Of a stretch of 64,000 nt of DNA, positions 52,835 through 62,023 are shown piece after piece. Source of the DNA: Microbacterium sp. Marseille-Q6648 (lineage in GTDB: Bacteria > Actinomycetota > Actinomycetes > Actinomycetales > Microbacteriaceae); assembly GCF_943181415.1 (NCBI RefSeq), contig NZ_CALPBZ010000002.1, positions 124,001 through 188,000 of the forward strand, given 5' to 3'. The number at the start of each line of letters is the position of its first letter. Within the stretch, counting starts at the first letter, position 1. The notes beneath the pieces are model-generated. The model ran no database searches. It was not told the origin of the DNA and was given only the letters and a program-made list of their open reading frames with translations. A program made the translations under genes and the position numbers.

Positions 52835-52858
52835 GCCGCGCTCAGATCTCGGGCGCCC

Positions 52859-52925
52859 GGCCGCGGGTCTCGGACTCGGGCCGGCCGCGGGTCTCGGACT
52901 CCGCCTGGCCGCGGGTCTCGGACTC
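52859..52925 (+). repeat. Three 19-bp tandem copies, 24-bp period
   Basis: GGCCGCGGGTCTCGGACTC occurs exactly at 52859, 52883 and 52907. The last copy's GGTCTCGG (52914-52921) also pairs with CCGAGACC at 52943-52950, giving a hairpin between the convergent monooxygenase and prephenate dehydratase genes, which may serve as a terminator. Confidence 0.85.
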
Positions 52926-52960
52926 CGGCCGCCGGTCGCGGACCGAGACCTCTGCCCGGC

Positions 52961-53920
52961 TCAGACCTCGGGCTCGCCGCTGATGAGTCCGCGCAGCCAG
53001 TCGCGGGCCTCGACGAACACGTCGTCGGCGTACCGTTCGGGGTAGTGCACGACGGCGCGGTCGGCCCGCGGGTACGACCCCAGGAAGATCACCTTCGGGC
53101 TGAAGCGGCGAAGTCCCAGCAGCGCATCGGCCATGCGCTCGTTCTCGATGTGCCCGTCGGCGTCGATGACGAACCGGTAGCGGCCCAGCTCGTCGCCGAT
53201 CGGGCGGGACGCCAGCAGCGACAGGTTGATGCCGCGGGTGGCGAACTGCTCGAGCATCTCCAGCAGGGCACCCGGGTGGTCATCGGGCAGCTCGACGATG
53301 AGCGAGGTCTTGTCGGCCCCGGTGGGCGGCGGCGGCGTGACGGGCCGGCTCACCAGCACGAACCGGGTCACCGCGTTGGGGTTGTCGCCGATGCCCGAGG
53401 CGAGCAGTTCGAGCTCATGGTGGTCGAGGATGCCCGGGGCCGCGATGGCGGCATCCGCATCGCTCGTGCCGTCGAGGAGTCCCATCGCGCTGGCGACGTT
53501 GCTCGCGGCGGGGATGTGCGCGTGCGCGGGGAGGGTGCGCGTGAGCCACTGCAGGCACTGCGCGTAGGCCACCGGGTGCCCCGCGACCAGCGAGACGTCG
53601 GCGAGCGTGGTGCCGGGGCGGCCCACCAGGACGAAGTCGACGGGGACGAGGTACTCCCCCACGATGCGCAGACCCGGCATCGTGGCCAGGGCGTCCTGCG
53701 CGGTCGAGACACCGCCGTCGACGGAGTTCTCGATGGCGATGACGGCGGCGTGCGCGCGTCCTTCGACGACGTCGGCGAGGGCCTCGCCGACGTTGCGGAC
53801 CGACCGCCACTGCTGGCCGCGCGCCTCGGGAACCTGCGCCAGAGCCGCCTCGGTGAAGGTGCCCGCCGGACCCAGATAGCTGTACGTGCGTCGGGTCGTC
53901 GCGGGGGGCACGTCTGTCAC
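52961..53920 (-). CDS. pheA: Prephenate dehydratase
   Basis: 319-aa enzyme converting prephenate to phenylpyruvate in phenylalanine synthesis. The catalytic domain opens with [13 protein letters not shown] near residue 15 and contains [21 protein letters not shown] near 59 and [21 protein letters not shown] near 148. A C-terminal ACT domain ([36 protein letters not shown]-like region, residues about 205-285) binds phenylalanine for feedback control. GTG 53920 has -10 TAGGCT 7 nt upstream. Divergent from pgm, 82 bp between starts. Confidence 0.95.
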   Translation of the reverse strand: MTDVPPATTRRTYSYLGPAGTFTEAALAQVPEARGQQWRSVRNVGEALADVVEGRAHAAVIAIENSVDGGVSTAQDALATMPGLRIVGEYLVPVDFVLVGRPGTTLADVSLVAGHPVAYAQCLQWLTRTLPAHAHIPAASNVASAMGLLDGTSDADAAIAAPGILDHHELELLASGIGDNPNAVTRFVLVSRPVTPPPPTGADKTSLIVELPDDHPGALLEMLEQFATRGINLSLLASRPIGDELGRYRFVIDADGHIENERMADALLGLRRFSPKVIFLGSYPRADRAVVHYPERYADDVFVEARDWLRGLISGEPEV

Positions 53921-53927
53921 GCGGTCC

Positions 53928-53933
53928 AGCCTA
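53928..53933 (-). promoter_or_regulatory. Leaderless -10 of pheA
   Basis: TAGGCT on the minus strand lies 7 nt before the GTG at 53920. Confidence 0.5.
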
Positions 53934-53990
53934 AACGGTGCAGTTGCCGCCATCCGCGTCACAGTGGGCGCGGATCGGCGCGATCCGGGG

Positions 53991-53996
53991 CAGACT
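53991..53996 (+). promoter_or_regulatory. Leaderless -10 of pgm
   Basis: CAGACT lies 6 nt before the ATG at 54003, with no ribosome binding site between. Confidence 0.4.
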
Positions 53997-54002
53997 GGTG
54001 CC

Positions 54003-55646
54003 ATGAGTCGCGCAGGACAGCCCGCCGAAGCCTCGGACCTCATCGACATCGATGAGCTGATCTCCGCCTACTACGACCGCAGACCCGATCCGTCGGTTCC
54101 CGAGCAGCGGGTGGCCTTCGGCACGAGCGGCCACCGCGGCTCGTCGCTGTCGACGAGCTTCAACGAGACGCACATCCTCGCCACGACGCAAGCGATCGTC
54201 GACTACCGGCGCGAGCAGGGCATCACGGGGCCGCTGTTCCTCGGCCGCGACACACACGGCCTGTCGCTGCCGGCCGAGCGCACCGCCATCGAGGTGCTGG
54301 TCGCCGGCGGCGTCGACGTCCGCGTCGACGCGCGCGACTCGTGGGTGCCCACTCCCGCGCTCAGTCACGCGATCCTGGCCTACAACAAGGGCCGGGATGC
54401 CGATGATGCCGGTCGCGCCGACGGCATCGTCGTGACGCCCAGCCACAACCCGCCGCGCGACGGCGGATTCAAGTACAACCCGCCGCACGGCGGACCGGCC
54501 GACACCGACGCGACCGGCTGGATCGCCGACCGCGCCAACGCGCTCATCGCCGCGGGGCTCGAGGGCGTCGCCCGCACCCTCTACAAGGACATCGACGCCG
54601 ACGCGCTCGGCCAGTACGACTTCCGCGAGGCGTACGTCCGCGACCTCGAGAACATCATCGACGTCGACGCGATCCGCGCCGCGGGCGTGCGCATCGGCGC
54701 CGACCCGCTCGGCGGGGCCTCGGTGGATTACTGGGCGCTCATCGGCGAGATGTACGACCTCGATCTGACGGTGGTCAACCCCGAGGTCGATCCGACGTGG
54801 CGGTTCATGACGCTGGACTGGGACGAGAAGATCCGCATGGACCCGTCATCGCCGTCGGCGATGGCCTCGCTCGTCGCGCAGCGCGAGGGATACGACATCC
54901 TCACCGGTAACGACGCCGACGCCGACCGGCACGGGATCGTCACCCCCGACGCCGGGCTGATGAACCCGAACCACTACCTCGCCGTCGCGATCGACTACCT
55001 CTACTCGCATCGCGAGGGATGGCCGCAGGACGCCGCGGTCGGCAAGACGCTGGTGAGCTCGATGATCATCGACCGGGTCGTGGCCTCTCTCGGCCGGACG
55101 CTGCTGGAAGTGCCTGTCGGCTTCAAGTGGTTCGTCCCCGGGCTGCTCGACGGATCGGTCGCCTTCGGCGGCGAGGAGTCCGCGGGAGCCTCGTTCCTGC
55201 GCAAGGACGGCACCGTCTGGACGACCGACAAAGACGGCATCCTGCTCTGCCTCCTGGCAGCCGAGATCCTCGCCGTCACCGGCAAGACGCCGTCGCAGCG
55301 GTACGGCGAGCTCGAGGCCGAGTACGGCGCGTCGGCCTACCAGCGCGTGGACGCCCCGGCATCCCCCGCGCAGAAGGCGGCGCTCGGAAAGCTCTCGCCC
55401 GAAGCCGTGACGGCGACCGAGCTCGCCGGCGAGCCCATCGTCGCCAAGCTGTCGCACGCACCCGGCAACGGCGCGGCTATCGGCGGGCTGAAGGTCGTCA
55501 CCGAGCACGCGTGGTTCGCCGCGCGCCCCTCCGGCACCGAGGACGTCTACAAGCTCTACGCCGAGTCGCTGCGCGGCCCCGAGCACCTCGCGCAGGTGCA
55601 GGAGGAGGCGCGCGCCGTCGTCTCGGCGGCCCTCGGCGACGCCTGA
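54003..55646 (+). CDS. pgm: Phosphoglucomutase (alpha-D-glucose specific)
   Basis: 547-aa phosphohexomutase interconverting glucose 1- and 6-phosphate, linking glycolysis to polysaccharide synthesis. The phospho-serine is Ser147 in VTPSHNPP; the metal loop is [12 protein letters not shown] near residue 300; sugar binding is at [15 protein letters not shown] near 388, and phosphate binding at [15 protein letters not shown] near 505. [11 protein letters not shown] near 38 is the N-terminal signature. Cytoplasmic. An earlier in-frame start would overlap pheA's promoter. Confidence 0.96.
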   Translation: MSRAGQPAEASDLIDIDELISAYYDRRPDPSVPEQRVAFGTSGHRGSSLSTSFNETHILATTQAIVDYRREQGITGPLFLGRDTHGLSLPAERTAIEVLVAGGVDVRVDARDSWVPTPALSHAILAYNKGRDADDAGRADGIVVTPSHNPPRDGGFKYNPPHGGPADTDATGWIADRANALIAAGLEGVARTLYKDIDADALGQYDFREAYVRDLENIIDVDAIRAAGVRIGADPLGGASVDYWALIGEMYDLDLTVVNPEVDPTWRFMTLDWDEKIRMDPSSPSAMASLVAQREGYDILTGNDADADRHGIVTPDAGLMNPNHYLAVAIDYLYSHREGWPQDAAVGKTLVSSMIIDRVVASLGRTLLEVPVGFKWFVPGLLDGSVAFGGEESAGASFLRKDGTVWTTDKDGILLCLLAAEILAVTGKTPSQRYGELEAEYGASAYQRVDAPASPAQKAALGKLSPEAVTATELAGEPIVAKLSHAPGNGAAIGGLKVVTEHAWFAARPSGTEDVYKLYAESLRGPEHLAQVQEEARAVVSAALGDA

Positions 55647-55694
55647 CGTTGTCCGCGGCGCTGGCCCGGACCGGGGCGGTCAGCAGGGGCGCGG

Positions 55695-56809
55695 CTACGG
55701 GGCCGGGGCGGGGCCGGTGGACTCGCGCCAGATGACGCGGTGCACGGGGGCGCCGGCGGTGGCAGGGGGTTCGTCGCCGCGGACAGCCGCGATCAGACGG
55801 GCCACGGCGTCGGCGCCGATCCTCTCGTAGTCGGCGTCGACGGTCGTCAGCGCCGGTGAGAGCAGGGCACCCACGACGTGGTCGTCCCACCCGGTGATGC
55901 TGAGGTCGTCCGGAACGCGCCAGCCCCGCTCCGAAGCCGCCCGGATCGCCGCCGCCGCGACGACGTCATTGGCGGCGACGACAGCCGTAGCCCGCGGCGC
56001 GCGGGGCGACAGCCGCGCCAGGGCCTCGATGGCCTCCCGTCCGGATGCCGGGGTCCAATCCCCCTCGTGGACGAGAACGACCTCGAGACCGAGCCGCTCG
56101 ACGGTCTGCACGAACACCTCGCGCCGGGAGCGCGCGGAGGCGTACGACAGGCGGCCGGTGACATGGGCGAAGCGCCGGTGGCCGAGCTCCGCCAGCCGCG
56201 TCACCAGCTGCTCCACCGGAGCGCCGTCGGCGAGTCCCCCGATCGTGCGCATGCGGTCGTCGTAGTCGGCCGAGGCGAAGATCTGGGTGCCCGCGTACGC
56301 GCCGAGCAGGTCGGCCGGAAGCGGGGTGAAGGCCAGGATGCCCTCGACCTGCCCCGAGGCGGCGAGCTCGCGGGCGCGGTCGGCGCGGGCGTCCTGGCCA
56401 CCCTCGACGCTCAGCACCTCGACCGTGAACCCCGCCTCGTGCGCGGCGCGCACGGCTGCGCCGATGAGGCGTCCGGGGTTCCAGTCCGCCGCACCCGGCA
56501 GCAGGATGGCGAGGCGCCCGGAGCGGCGGGTGCGCATGGAGCGGGCGATGAGGTTCGGCCGGTAGTCGAGCTGCTCGATGGCGGCGGCGATGGCGGCGAC
56601 GGTCGCGGGCTTCAGCCCGCCGTTGTGCCGCAGGTACCGCGACACGGTCTGGTGGGAGACACCGGCGACCCGGGCGACGTCGCGGAGGGTCGCGGCCCGC
56701 GCCCCCGACCCAGCCGCCCCGGCCCGACCGCCCCGGACCCCGCCGCGCCCGATCCCGCCGCGCCAGAACCGTTCACGCCGACACCCGTCGCGTCGGATCC
56801 GCTCGCCAT
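55695..56809 (-). pseudogene. LacI-family regulator with apparent 1-bp frameshift
   Basis: The sensor domain and most of the helix-turn-helix (TLRDVARVAGVSHQTVSRYL) lie in one frame ending at 55695, but that frame has no ATG, GTG or TTG upstream of the helix-turn-helix. A start ATG at 56809 opens MASGSDATGVGVNGSGAAGS in another frame, and its GSGAAG repeat pattern continues in the first frame as AAGSGARAATLRDV. Adding one base to the four-C run at 56717-56720 joins them exactly. So a full LacI gene of about 372 codons is interrupted by one missing base, either a sequencing error or a mutation. It is divergent from the Gfo/Idh/MocA operon and presumably its regulator. Confidence 0.75.
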
Positions 56810-56832
56810 GGCCCTCCGCCTTCCGCAGCGGC

Positions 56833-56887
56833 TTGACCCGGGCCGAGCCGCGCGACTACCGTAGCAGACAGAAAGTGAACGATCACT
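56833..56887 (+). promoter_or_regulatory. Gfo-operon promoter and LacI-type operator
   Basis: -35 TTGACC (56833-56838) and -10 TACCGT (56857-56862) are 18 bp apart. AGTGAACGATCACT (56874-56887) follows, a 14-bp palindrome with only the two A positions flanking the central CG unmatched. It lies where a LacI repressor from the divergent gene would stop transcription. Confidence 0.55.
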
Positions 56888-56908
56888 AAATCGAGGAGTC
56901 CCTCCCCC

Positions 56909-58030
56909 ATGCCTTCCACCCACCTCCGCGCCGCCGTCGTCGGCACCGGCGGCATCGCCCGCGGCATCCACCTGCCGGCCCTGGCCGGTCTCGCCGACGA
57001 GATCGACATCGTCGCCGTGGTCGACATCGACGCCGCCCGTGCCCGTGAGGTCGCCGACGAGTTCGGCGTGCCCGACGTCTACACCGACGTCGACGCGATG
57101 CTGGCGGCATCCCGGCCCGACCTGGTCGTCGTCGCCACACCGCCCGGCGCGCATAAGGACGCCACGATCGCCGCACTCGATGCCGGTGCGTGGGTGTGGT
57201 GCGAGAAGCCGCCAGCGCTGTCGCTGGCCGACTACGACGAGATGGCCGCCCACGAGGGCGACGCCGGCCCGTACGCGTCGTACGTCTTCCAGCACCGATT
57301 CGGCTCAGCCGCCCGGCGCCTGCGCCGCCACGTCGAGGAAGACACCCTCGGCGCCATGCGCGTGGCCCAGTGCCACACGCTGTGGTACCGCAACGACGCC
57401 TACTTCGAGGTGCCGTGGCGCGCCAAGTGGGCCACCGAAGGCGGCGGCCCCACGATGGGTCACGGCATCCACCAGATGGACCTGGCCCTGTCGATCCTCG
57501 GCGACTGGAGCGAAGTGACCGCCATGATGGGCACGCTCGCCCGCCGCACCGAGACCGAGGACGTCTCGGCCGCCATCGTGCGGATGGCCTCGGGCGCGAT
57601 GTGCGTCATGACCAACAGCCTGCTCTCGCCGCGCGAGTCCAGCCTGCTGCGCTTCGACTTCGACGACGCCACCGTCGAACTCGAGCACGTGTACGGCTAC
57701 GACAACTCCCACTGGCGCTGGACGTCCGCCGACCACGTCGACCCCGCGGCCGCGGCCGACTGGCAGCCCGACACCGACGAGGCCAGCTCGCACGCCGCAC
57801 AGCTGCGCGTGCTCGTGGACGCCTTCCGTCGCGGTGAGCGTCCGCCCGCGAGCGGGGCCGACGGCCGCCGCAGCCTGGAGCTCATCGCCGGCATGTACAA
57901 GTCGGCGATCCTCGGCCGACCGGTGCGCCGCGACGAACTGACGGCCGACGACCCGTTCGCCCAGGCGATGCACGGGGGTGATCCGGATGCCGCGACCCGC
58001 GCCTTCCGGAAGGGGGCGGTCCTTGTCTGA
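56909..58030 (+). CDS. Gfo/Idh/MocA-family oxidoreductase
   Basis: 373-aa NAD(P)-dependent dehydrogenase of the glucose-fructose oxidoreductase type. The Rossmann motif VVGTGGIARGIHLPAL is near residue 10; the catalytic-motif lysine is in WCEKPPALSLADY near 97; GHGIHQMDLALSILGDW near 184 lines the active site. Substrate is likely a sugar or sugar acid, unknown. First of three coupled genes with the PmoA-like and cupin proteins. The AGGAG is 12 nt before ATG 56909. Confidence 0.92.
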   Translation: MPSTHLRAAVVGTGGIARGIHLPALAGLADEIDIVAVVDIDAARAREVADEFGVPDVYTDVDAMLAASRPDLVVVATPPGAHKDATIAALDAGAWVWCEKPPALSLADYDEMAAHEGDAGPYASYVFQHRFGSAARRLRRHVEEDTLGAMRVAQCHTLWYRNDAYFEVPWRAKWATEGGGPTMGHGIHQMDLALSILGDWSEVTAMMGTLARRTETEDVSAAIVRMASGAMCVMTNSLLSPRESSLLRFDFDDATVELEHVYGYDNSHWRWTSADHVDPAAAADWQPDTDEASSHAAQLRVLVDAFRRGERPPASGADGRRSLELIAGMYKSAILGRPVRRDELTADDPFAQAMHGGDPDAATRAFRKGAVLV

Positions 58031-58952
58031 GTCCACCGCACCCGACTTCACCCTGCGGATCGGCGACACCGACGCGATCGTCACGGCCGCCGGCACCGAT
58101 ATCGCCCGCTACGCCTTCGACCCGGGCGGGGCGGATTCGGAGGGGCCCAAGCCCTTCCTCCACCCGCTGCGGACGCTCGCCGGAGCCCCGCTGACGGCCT
58201 TCCGCCCGTGGGACCACCGGTGGCACAAGGGCCTGCAGATGACGTGGACGCACGTGTCCGGCCAGAACTTCTGGGGCGGACCCACGTTCCGCCGCGACGA
58301 GGGGTACCGGCAGCTCGACAACGTCGGCCGCATGCGCCACGAGCGCTTCACGAGCGTGGCCGAGTCCGGCACCCAGGTGGGCTTCACCGAGGAGCTCACC
58401 TGGATCACGCAGGCGGGCCAGGAGTGGCTGCGCGAGACCCGCACGCACCGCTTCCACGGCCTCGACCTCTCGCGGGGCTTCTGGCAGCTCGACTTCAGCA
58501 CGACGCTGCGGAACATCTCGGGTCGCGACCTCGAACTCGGCAGCCCCACGACCGAGGGACGCCCCGCGGCCGGGTACACCGGCTTCGTGATCCGGATGCC
58601 GCGCGCGTGGACGGGCGGTCGCGTGCTGTCCCCCCAGGGCGAAGGCGCGGAGGCGCTGATGGGCACCGAGGCGGAGTGGGTGGCGTTCTCGGGCGAGCAC
58701 GACGAGTTCGACGGCGGCGGCACGATCCTCGCCTTCGCGGGGGCGTCGACCGGTGCGCCGGCCATCAAGTGGTTCGTCCGCAGCGAGCCGTTCCCGGTCC
58801 TCAGCCCCTCACCGTCCTTCGACGAGGTGATCGCGCTCGCCCCCGACGCCGAGGTCTCGCTCGCCCACCGCCACGTGTTCGGCGACCGGGTGTGGACGCC
58901 GGACGAGGTGCGGGACCGCGCTGCCGGACTCGCCCCCGCGGCTACGCCGTGA
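58023..58952 (+). CDS. PmoA-like (DUF6807) protein
   Basis: 309-aa beta-rich soluble protein of the group annotated PmoA family or DUF6807, which occurs in sugar-catabolic clusters and is not a methane monooxygenase subunit. Typical motifs are FLHPLRTLAGAPLT near residue 42 and RPWDHRWHKGLQMTW near 60, with histidines that may bind a metal, and AAGYTGFVIRMPRAW near 180. The start is TTG 58023, overlapping the previous stop by 8 bp, with GGAAGGGGG upstream; no ATG or GTG gives a complete N-terminus. Function unknown. Confidence 0.8.
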   Translation: MSESTAPDFTLRIGDTDAIVTAAGTDIARYAFDPGGADSEGPKPFLHPLRTLAGAPLTAFRPWDHRWHKGLQMTWTHVSGQNFWGGPTFRRDEGYRQLDNVGRMRHERFTSVAESGTQVGFTEELTWITQAGQEWLRETRTHRFHGLDLSRGFWQLDFSTTLRNISGRDLELGSPTTEGRPAAGYTGFVIRMPRAWTGGRVLSPQGEGAEALMGTEAEWVAFSGEHDEFDGGGTILAFAGASTGAPAIKWFVRSEPFPVLSPSPSFDEVIALAPDAEVSLAHRHVFGDRVWTPDEVRDRAAGLAPAATP

Positions 58953-59686
58953 CCACTCCCCTCTTCCCCGGCGGCGTGGCCGTCAGCGGGCTGAAGGTCT
59001 ACGACTGGGAGGCCGCCGACGGGCGGTGCGGCGGATCGCCGCACCTGCACACCGCCTCGAGCGAGGGGTACATCGTCACCGGCGGCAGCGGGGAGGTCCA
59101 CACCGTCTCGAGCGCCGGGCGCGGCATCCATCCCCTCGCCCCGGGCGAGATCGTGTGGTTCTCGCCCGGCACCGTGCATCGCTTGGTCAACCACGGCGAT
59201 CTGGAGCTGGTCGTGGTGATGCAGAACGCCGGCCTGCCCGAGGCGGGCGACGCCGTCCTGACCTTCCCCGCCGCGGTTCTCGACGACCCCGTCGCGTACG
59301 CGACGGCAGCCGCGCTGCCCGAGGGCGACGACGTGACCCGCGCCGAGGCGGCCCGCGCGCGACGCGACCTGGCGATGCGCGGCTACCTGCAGCTGCTCGA
59401 CGACCTCGAGGCGCGCGGCGACGCGGCACTGGCCGACCTGCACGCCCGCGCGGCACGCCTGGTGCAGCCCAAGGCGGCGCACTGGCAGCGCCTGTGGCGC
59501 GAGACGGTCGGCGCCGAGACGGACCGCACCCGCGATCAGCTGGAGCGGCTGGCCGAGGGGATGCCGGGGCTCCTCGCCGAGGCGTCCGTCGCCCGCGGCG
59601 AGCGCACCCCGGGGCCCCGCGGGTTCGGCATGTGCGGGCGCCTGCAGACATGGCGATGGCCCGAGTCCTCAGCCGAAGGGGACTGA
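58949..59686 (+). CDS. Cupin-domain protein
   Basis: 245-aa protein. Residues about 10-95 form a cupin barrel with metal ligands in GSPHLHTASSEGYIVTGG (His-x-His and Glu) and the last His in SPGTVHRLVN. Residues 115-240 are helical (MRGYLQLLDDLEARGDAALADLHARAARL), which is not usual for a simple cupin. GTG 58949 overlaps the TGA of the PmoA-like gene (GTGA). Likely a sugar-binding or isomerising enzyme in the same pathway. Its stop codon lies inside a terminator hairpin. Confidence 0.85.
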   Translation: MTTPLFPGGVAVSGLKVYDWEAADGRCGGSPHLHTASSEGYIVTGGSGEVHTVSSAGRGIHPLAPGEIVWFSPGTVHRLVNHGDLELVVVMQNAGLPEAGDAVLTFPAAVLDDPVAYATAAALPEGDDVTRAEAARARRDLAMRGYLQLLDDLEARGDAALADLHARAARLVQPKAAHWQRLWRETVGAETDRTRDQLERLAEGMPGLLAEASVARGERTPGPRGFGMCGRLQTWRWPESSAEGD

Positions 59687-59693
59687 GGACTCG
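59662..59693. terminator. Hairpin overlapping cupin stop codon
   Basis: CGAGTCCTCAG and CTGAGGACTCG form a perfect 11-bp stem with a 10-nt loop. The TGA at 59684-59686 lies in the right arm. It sits between convergent genes and may terminate both. Confidence 0.65.
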
Positions 59694-59711
59694 AGCCGAT
59701 CGGCCGGAGCG

Positions 59712-61052
59712 TTACTCGGCGACGGGGATGGATGCCGCCTGGAACGCCTCGATGGTGGACTGCTCACCCGACTCGAGCGCCTCGGGGATCGTGCTGCTGC
59801 CCGAGACCGCGGCCTTGAAGCCGTCCGAGACGTCGGCGTAGGTCTGCGTCATGGTCGGACCCCACACGAAGTCGGGGCTGACCTGGGTCGCCGCCTCGGC
59901 GAAGACGTCGTAGATGGCCTGGCCGCCGTAGAACTCGACGCCCTCCTTCAGCACCGGCAGCTCCAGTCCCGCCTCGGTGGCGGGGTAGATCTGGGCGGTG
60001 GTGTTCAGCGACGTGAGCGCCTCTTCGGACGTGTTGAGCCACAGGGCGAACTTCGCCGCCTCGTAGAGGTGATCGGTGCCCTTGAAGACCGCGATCGACG
60101 AGCCGCCCCAGTTGCCGGCCGCGTTGCCGCCGGCCTCCCACTGCGGGGCGAGCGCCACCGACCAGTTGCCCGACGTGTCGGGAGCACCGCTCAGGATCGA
60201 GTTCGCACCCCACACGGCGGAGTTCCAGGTCCAGACCTCACCGGAGTTGTAGGCGTTGTTCCACTCATCGGTCCATGCGGGGTACGTCGCGACCAGGTCA
60301 TCCTCGATGAGGCCCTGCCAGTACTCGGCGACCTCCATCGACGCGTCCGAGGTCAGGTCGACCGTCCACTGGTCCCCGTCGTTGGCGAACCACTGGCCGC
60401 CGGCCTGCCAGACGAAACCGGCGAACTGGTTGATGTCGGTCTGCGAGAAGTTGGTGATGTAGCCGCCCAGCTCGCGGATCTCCTCCGCCGCGGTGCGGTA
60501 CTCCTCCCACGTCGTCGGCACCTCGATGCCGTTCTCCTCGAAGAGGTCGGAACGGTAGAACAGGCCCATGGGACCCTGATCCTGGGGAACCCCGTAGACC
60601 TCGTCCTCGGTGCCGAGGGTGACCTGACCCCACGTCCAGTCGAGGAACTGGTCCTGGGCGGCGAGCACGTCCTCGCACGCCGCCAGGTTCTCCAGCCCGT
60701 CCTGCACACGGAAGTTCGGCAGGGCGTCGTACTCGATCTGACCGAGGTCGGGAGCGTTGCCCGCCTCGAGCTGGTTGAAGAAGTTCTGGTACGTGCCGGC
60801 GTTGCCCGACGGACCCGTCTGCACCTCGACCTGGATGTCGGGGTTCTCTTCGTTCCACATGGCCACGGCGTCCTCGATGCCGGGGATCCACGAGGTGAAG
60901 GTGAGCGTGACGTCCTCGCCGGACGGCTCGCAGGATGCCGCGTCGGCGCTTCCGCCGCCGTCGCCGCCGTTGCCTCCGGCGGCGCAGCCGGCGACGGTGA
61001 GGGCTGCGGTGGCGAGCAGGGCTGCAGTGACCGCTCTGGTGTTCTTTCGCAT
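59712..61052 (-). CDS. Sugar-binding lipoprotein (CUT1 importer)
   Basis: 446-aa extracellular solute-binding protein. The signal peptide ends in a lipobox VAGC (Cys23), then a Gly-rich linker precedes the mature domain (VTLTFTSWIPGIEDAVAMWNEENPDI near residue 48). Several Trp residues (WTWGQ, WFANDGDQW, WNSAVWG) are typical of sugar binding. AAGGAAG precedes ATG 61052. It is the last gene of the permease operon. No ATPase is encoded with it. Confidence 0.93.
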   Translation of the reverse strand: MRKNTRAVTAALLATAALTVAGCAAGGNGGDGGGSADAASCEPSGEDVTLTFTSWIPGIEDAVAMWNEENPDIQVEVQTGPSGNAGTYQNFFNQLEAGNAPDLGQIEYDALPNFRVQDGLENLAACEDVLAAQDQFLDWTWGQVTLGTEDEVYGVPQDQGPMGLFYRSDLFEENGIEVPTTWEEYRTAAEEIRELGGYITNFSQTDINQFAGFVWQAGGQWFANDGDQWTVDLTSDASMEVAEYWQGLIEDDLVATYPAWTDEWNNAYNSGEVWTWNSAVWGANSILSGAPDTSGNWSVALAPQWEAGGNAAGNWGGSSIAVFKGTDHLYEAAKFALWLNTSEEALTSLNTTAQIYPATEAGLELPVLKEGVEFYGGQAIYDVFAEAATQVSPDFVWGPTMTQTYADVSDGFKAAVSGSSTIPEALESGEQSTIEAFQAASIPVAE

Positions 61053-61099
61053 GTTCTCTTCCTTGGTGGGGGGTGGACCGTCCGCGGGTGCGGGCGGAG

Positions 61100-62023
61100 T
61101 CATTTGAGCGCGCCGGAGCCGAGGCCCGTGCGCCAGTACCGCTGCAGGAGCAGGAACGTGATGATCAGCGGGATGATCGAGATCAGCGACCCGATCAGCA
61201 CGTAGGTGCGCAGTTCGGGGAACTGGTTGATGGTGGAGTTCCAGGCGTACAGGCCGTAGGTCACCGGGAACAGCTCTTCACTGCGCAGCATGATGAGCGG
61301 CAGGAAGAAGTTGTTCCAGATCGAGACGAACTGGAACAGGAACACGGTGATGAGGGCGGGGAACATCAGCCGGATCGACACCGTGAAGAAGGTGCGCACC
61401 TCGCCCGCCCCGTCCAGGCGGCTGGCCTCGAGCAGCTCTTCGGGCACGGACGCTTCGGCGAACACGCGCGCGAGGTAGACCCCGAACGGGCTCACGACGC
61501 TGGGCAGGAACACCGACCAGAACGTGTTGGTGAGCTCGACCTGGCTGAACAGCAGGAACAGGGGCAGCGCCAGCGCGGTCGCCGGCACCAGCACGCCGCC
61601 GAGGACCACGTTGAAGATCGCCTCGCGTCCGCGGAAGCGGTACTTCGCCAGGGCGTACCCGCACATTCCGGCGAGGACGGTGGCGACGACCGCGCCGAGT
61701 CCGGCGTACCCGGCGCTGTTGATCAGCCACCGGACGTAGACGCCGTCGCGATAGCTGAACAGGCCTGCCAGGTTCTCGAACAGGTTGAACTCTGCGAACC
61801 AGAGCGGGTTGGTCGAGAAGAGGTCGCCTCGCGACTTCGTCGAGGCGACCAGGAGCCACCAGATCGGCGTGAGGAAGTACAGCGTGAAGACCGTCATCAC
61901 CAGGAATGCGGCGGTGCGGGGCACGACGCCCTCGCGGGGTCCTCGTGCCCGGTCGCCACGGCCACGGCCGCGGCCCGTCACGACGGCGCGGGTGTCGGCG
62001 TCGGGGCTGGTCAGGATGCTCAC
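61100..62023 (-). CDS. Carbohydrate ABC permease, UgpE/MalG type
   Basis: 307-aa permease with six membrane segments, the first at residues about 35-58 after a Gly/Arg-rich head. The EAA loop is in LLEASRLDGAGEVRTFFTVSIRL near residue 200. GTG 62023 overlaps the TGA of the previous permease (GTGA). Pairs with that permease. Confidence 0.93.
   Translation of the reverse strand: MSILTSPDADTRAVVTGRGRGRGDRARGPREGVVPRTAAFLVMTVFTLYFLTPIWWLLVASTKSRGDLFSTNPLWFAEFNLFENLAGLFSYRDGVYVRWLINSAGYAGLGAVVATVLAGMCGYALAKYRFRGREAIFNVVLGGVLVPATALALPLFLLFSQVELTNTFWSVFLPSVVSPFGVYLARVFAEASVPEELLEASRLDGAGEVRTFFTVSIRLMFPALITVFLFQFVSIWNNFFLPLIMLRSEELFPVTYGLYAWNSTINQFPELRTYVLIGSLISIIPLIITFLLLQRYWRTGLGSGALK

Noticed and set aside
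52779-53045. 88-codon plus-strand frame over the GGCCGCGGGTCTCGGACTC repeats
   Set aside because: It is a reading of tandem noncoding repeats (repetitive Ala-Gly-Leu-Gly) with no ribosome site.
58023-58952. PmoA-like protein as a particulate methane monooxygenase subunit
   Set aside because: It has no membrane helices and sits in a sugar operon. The PmoA name for this family is historical.
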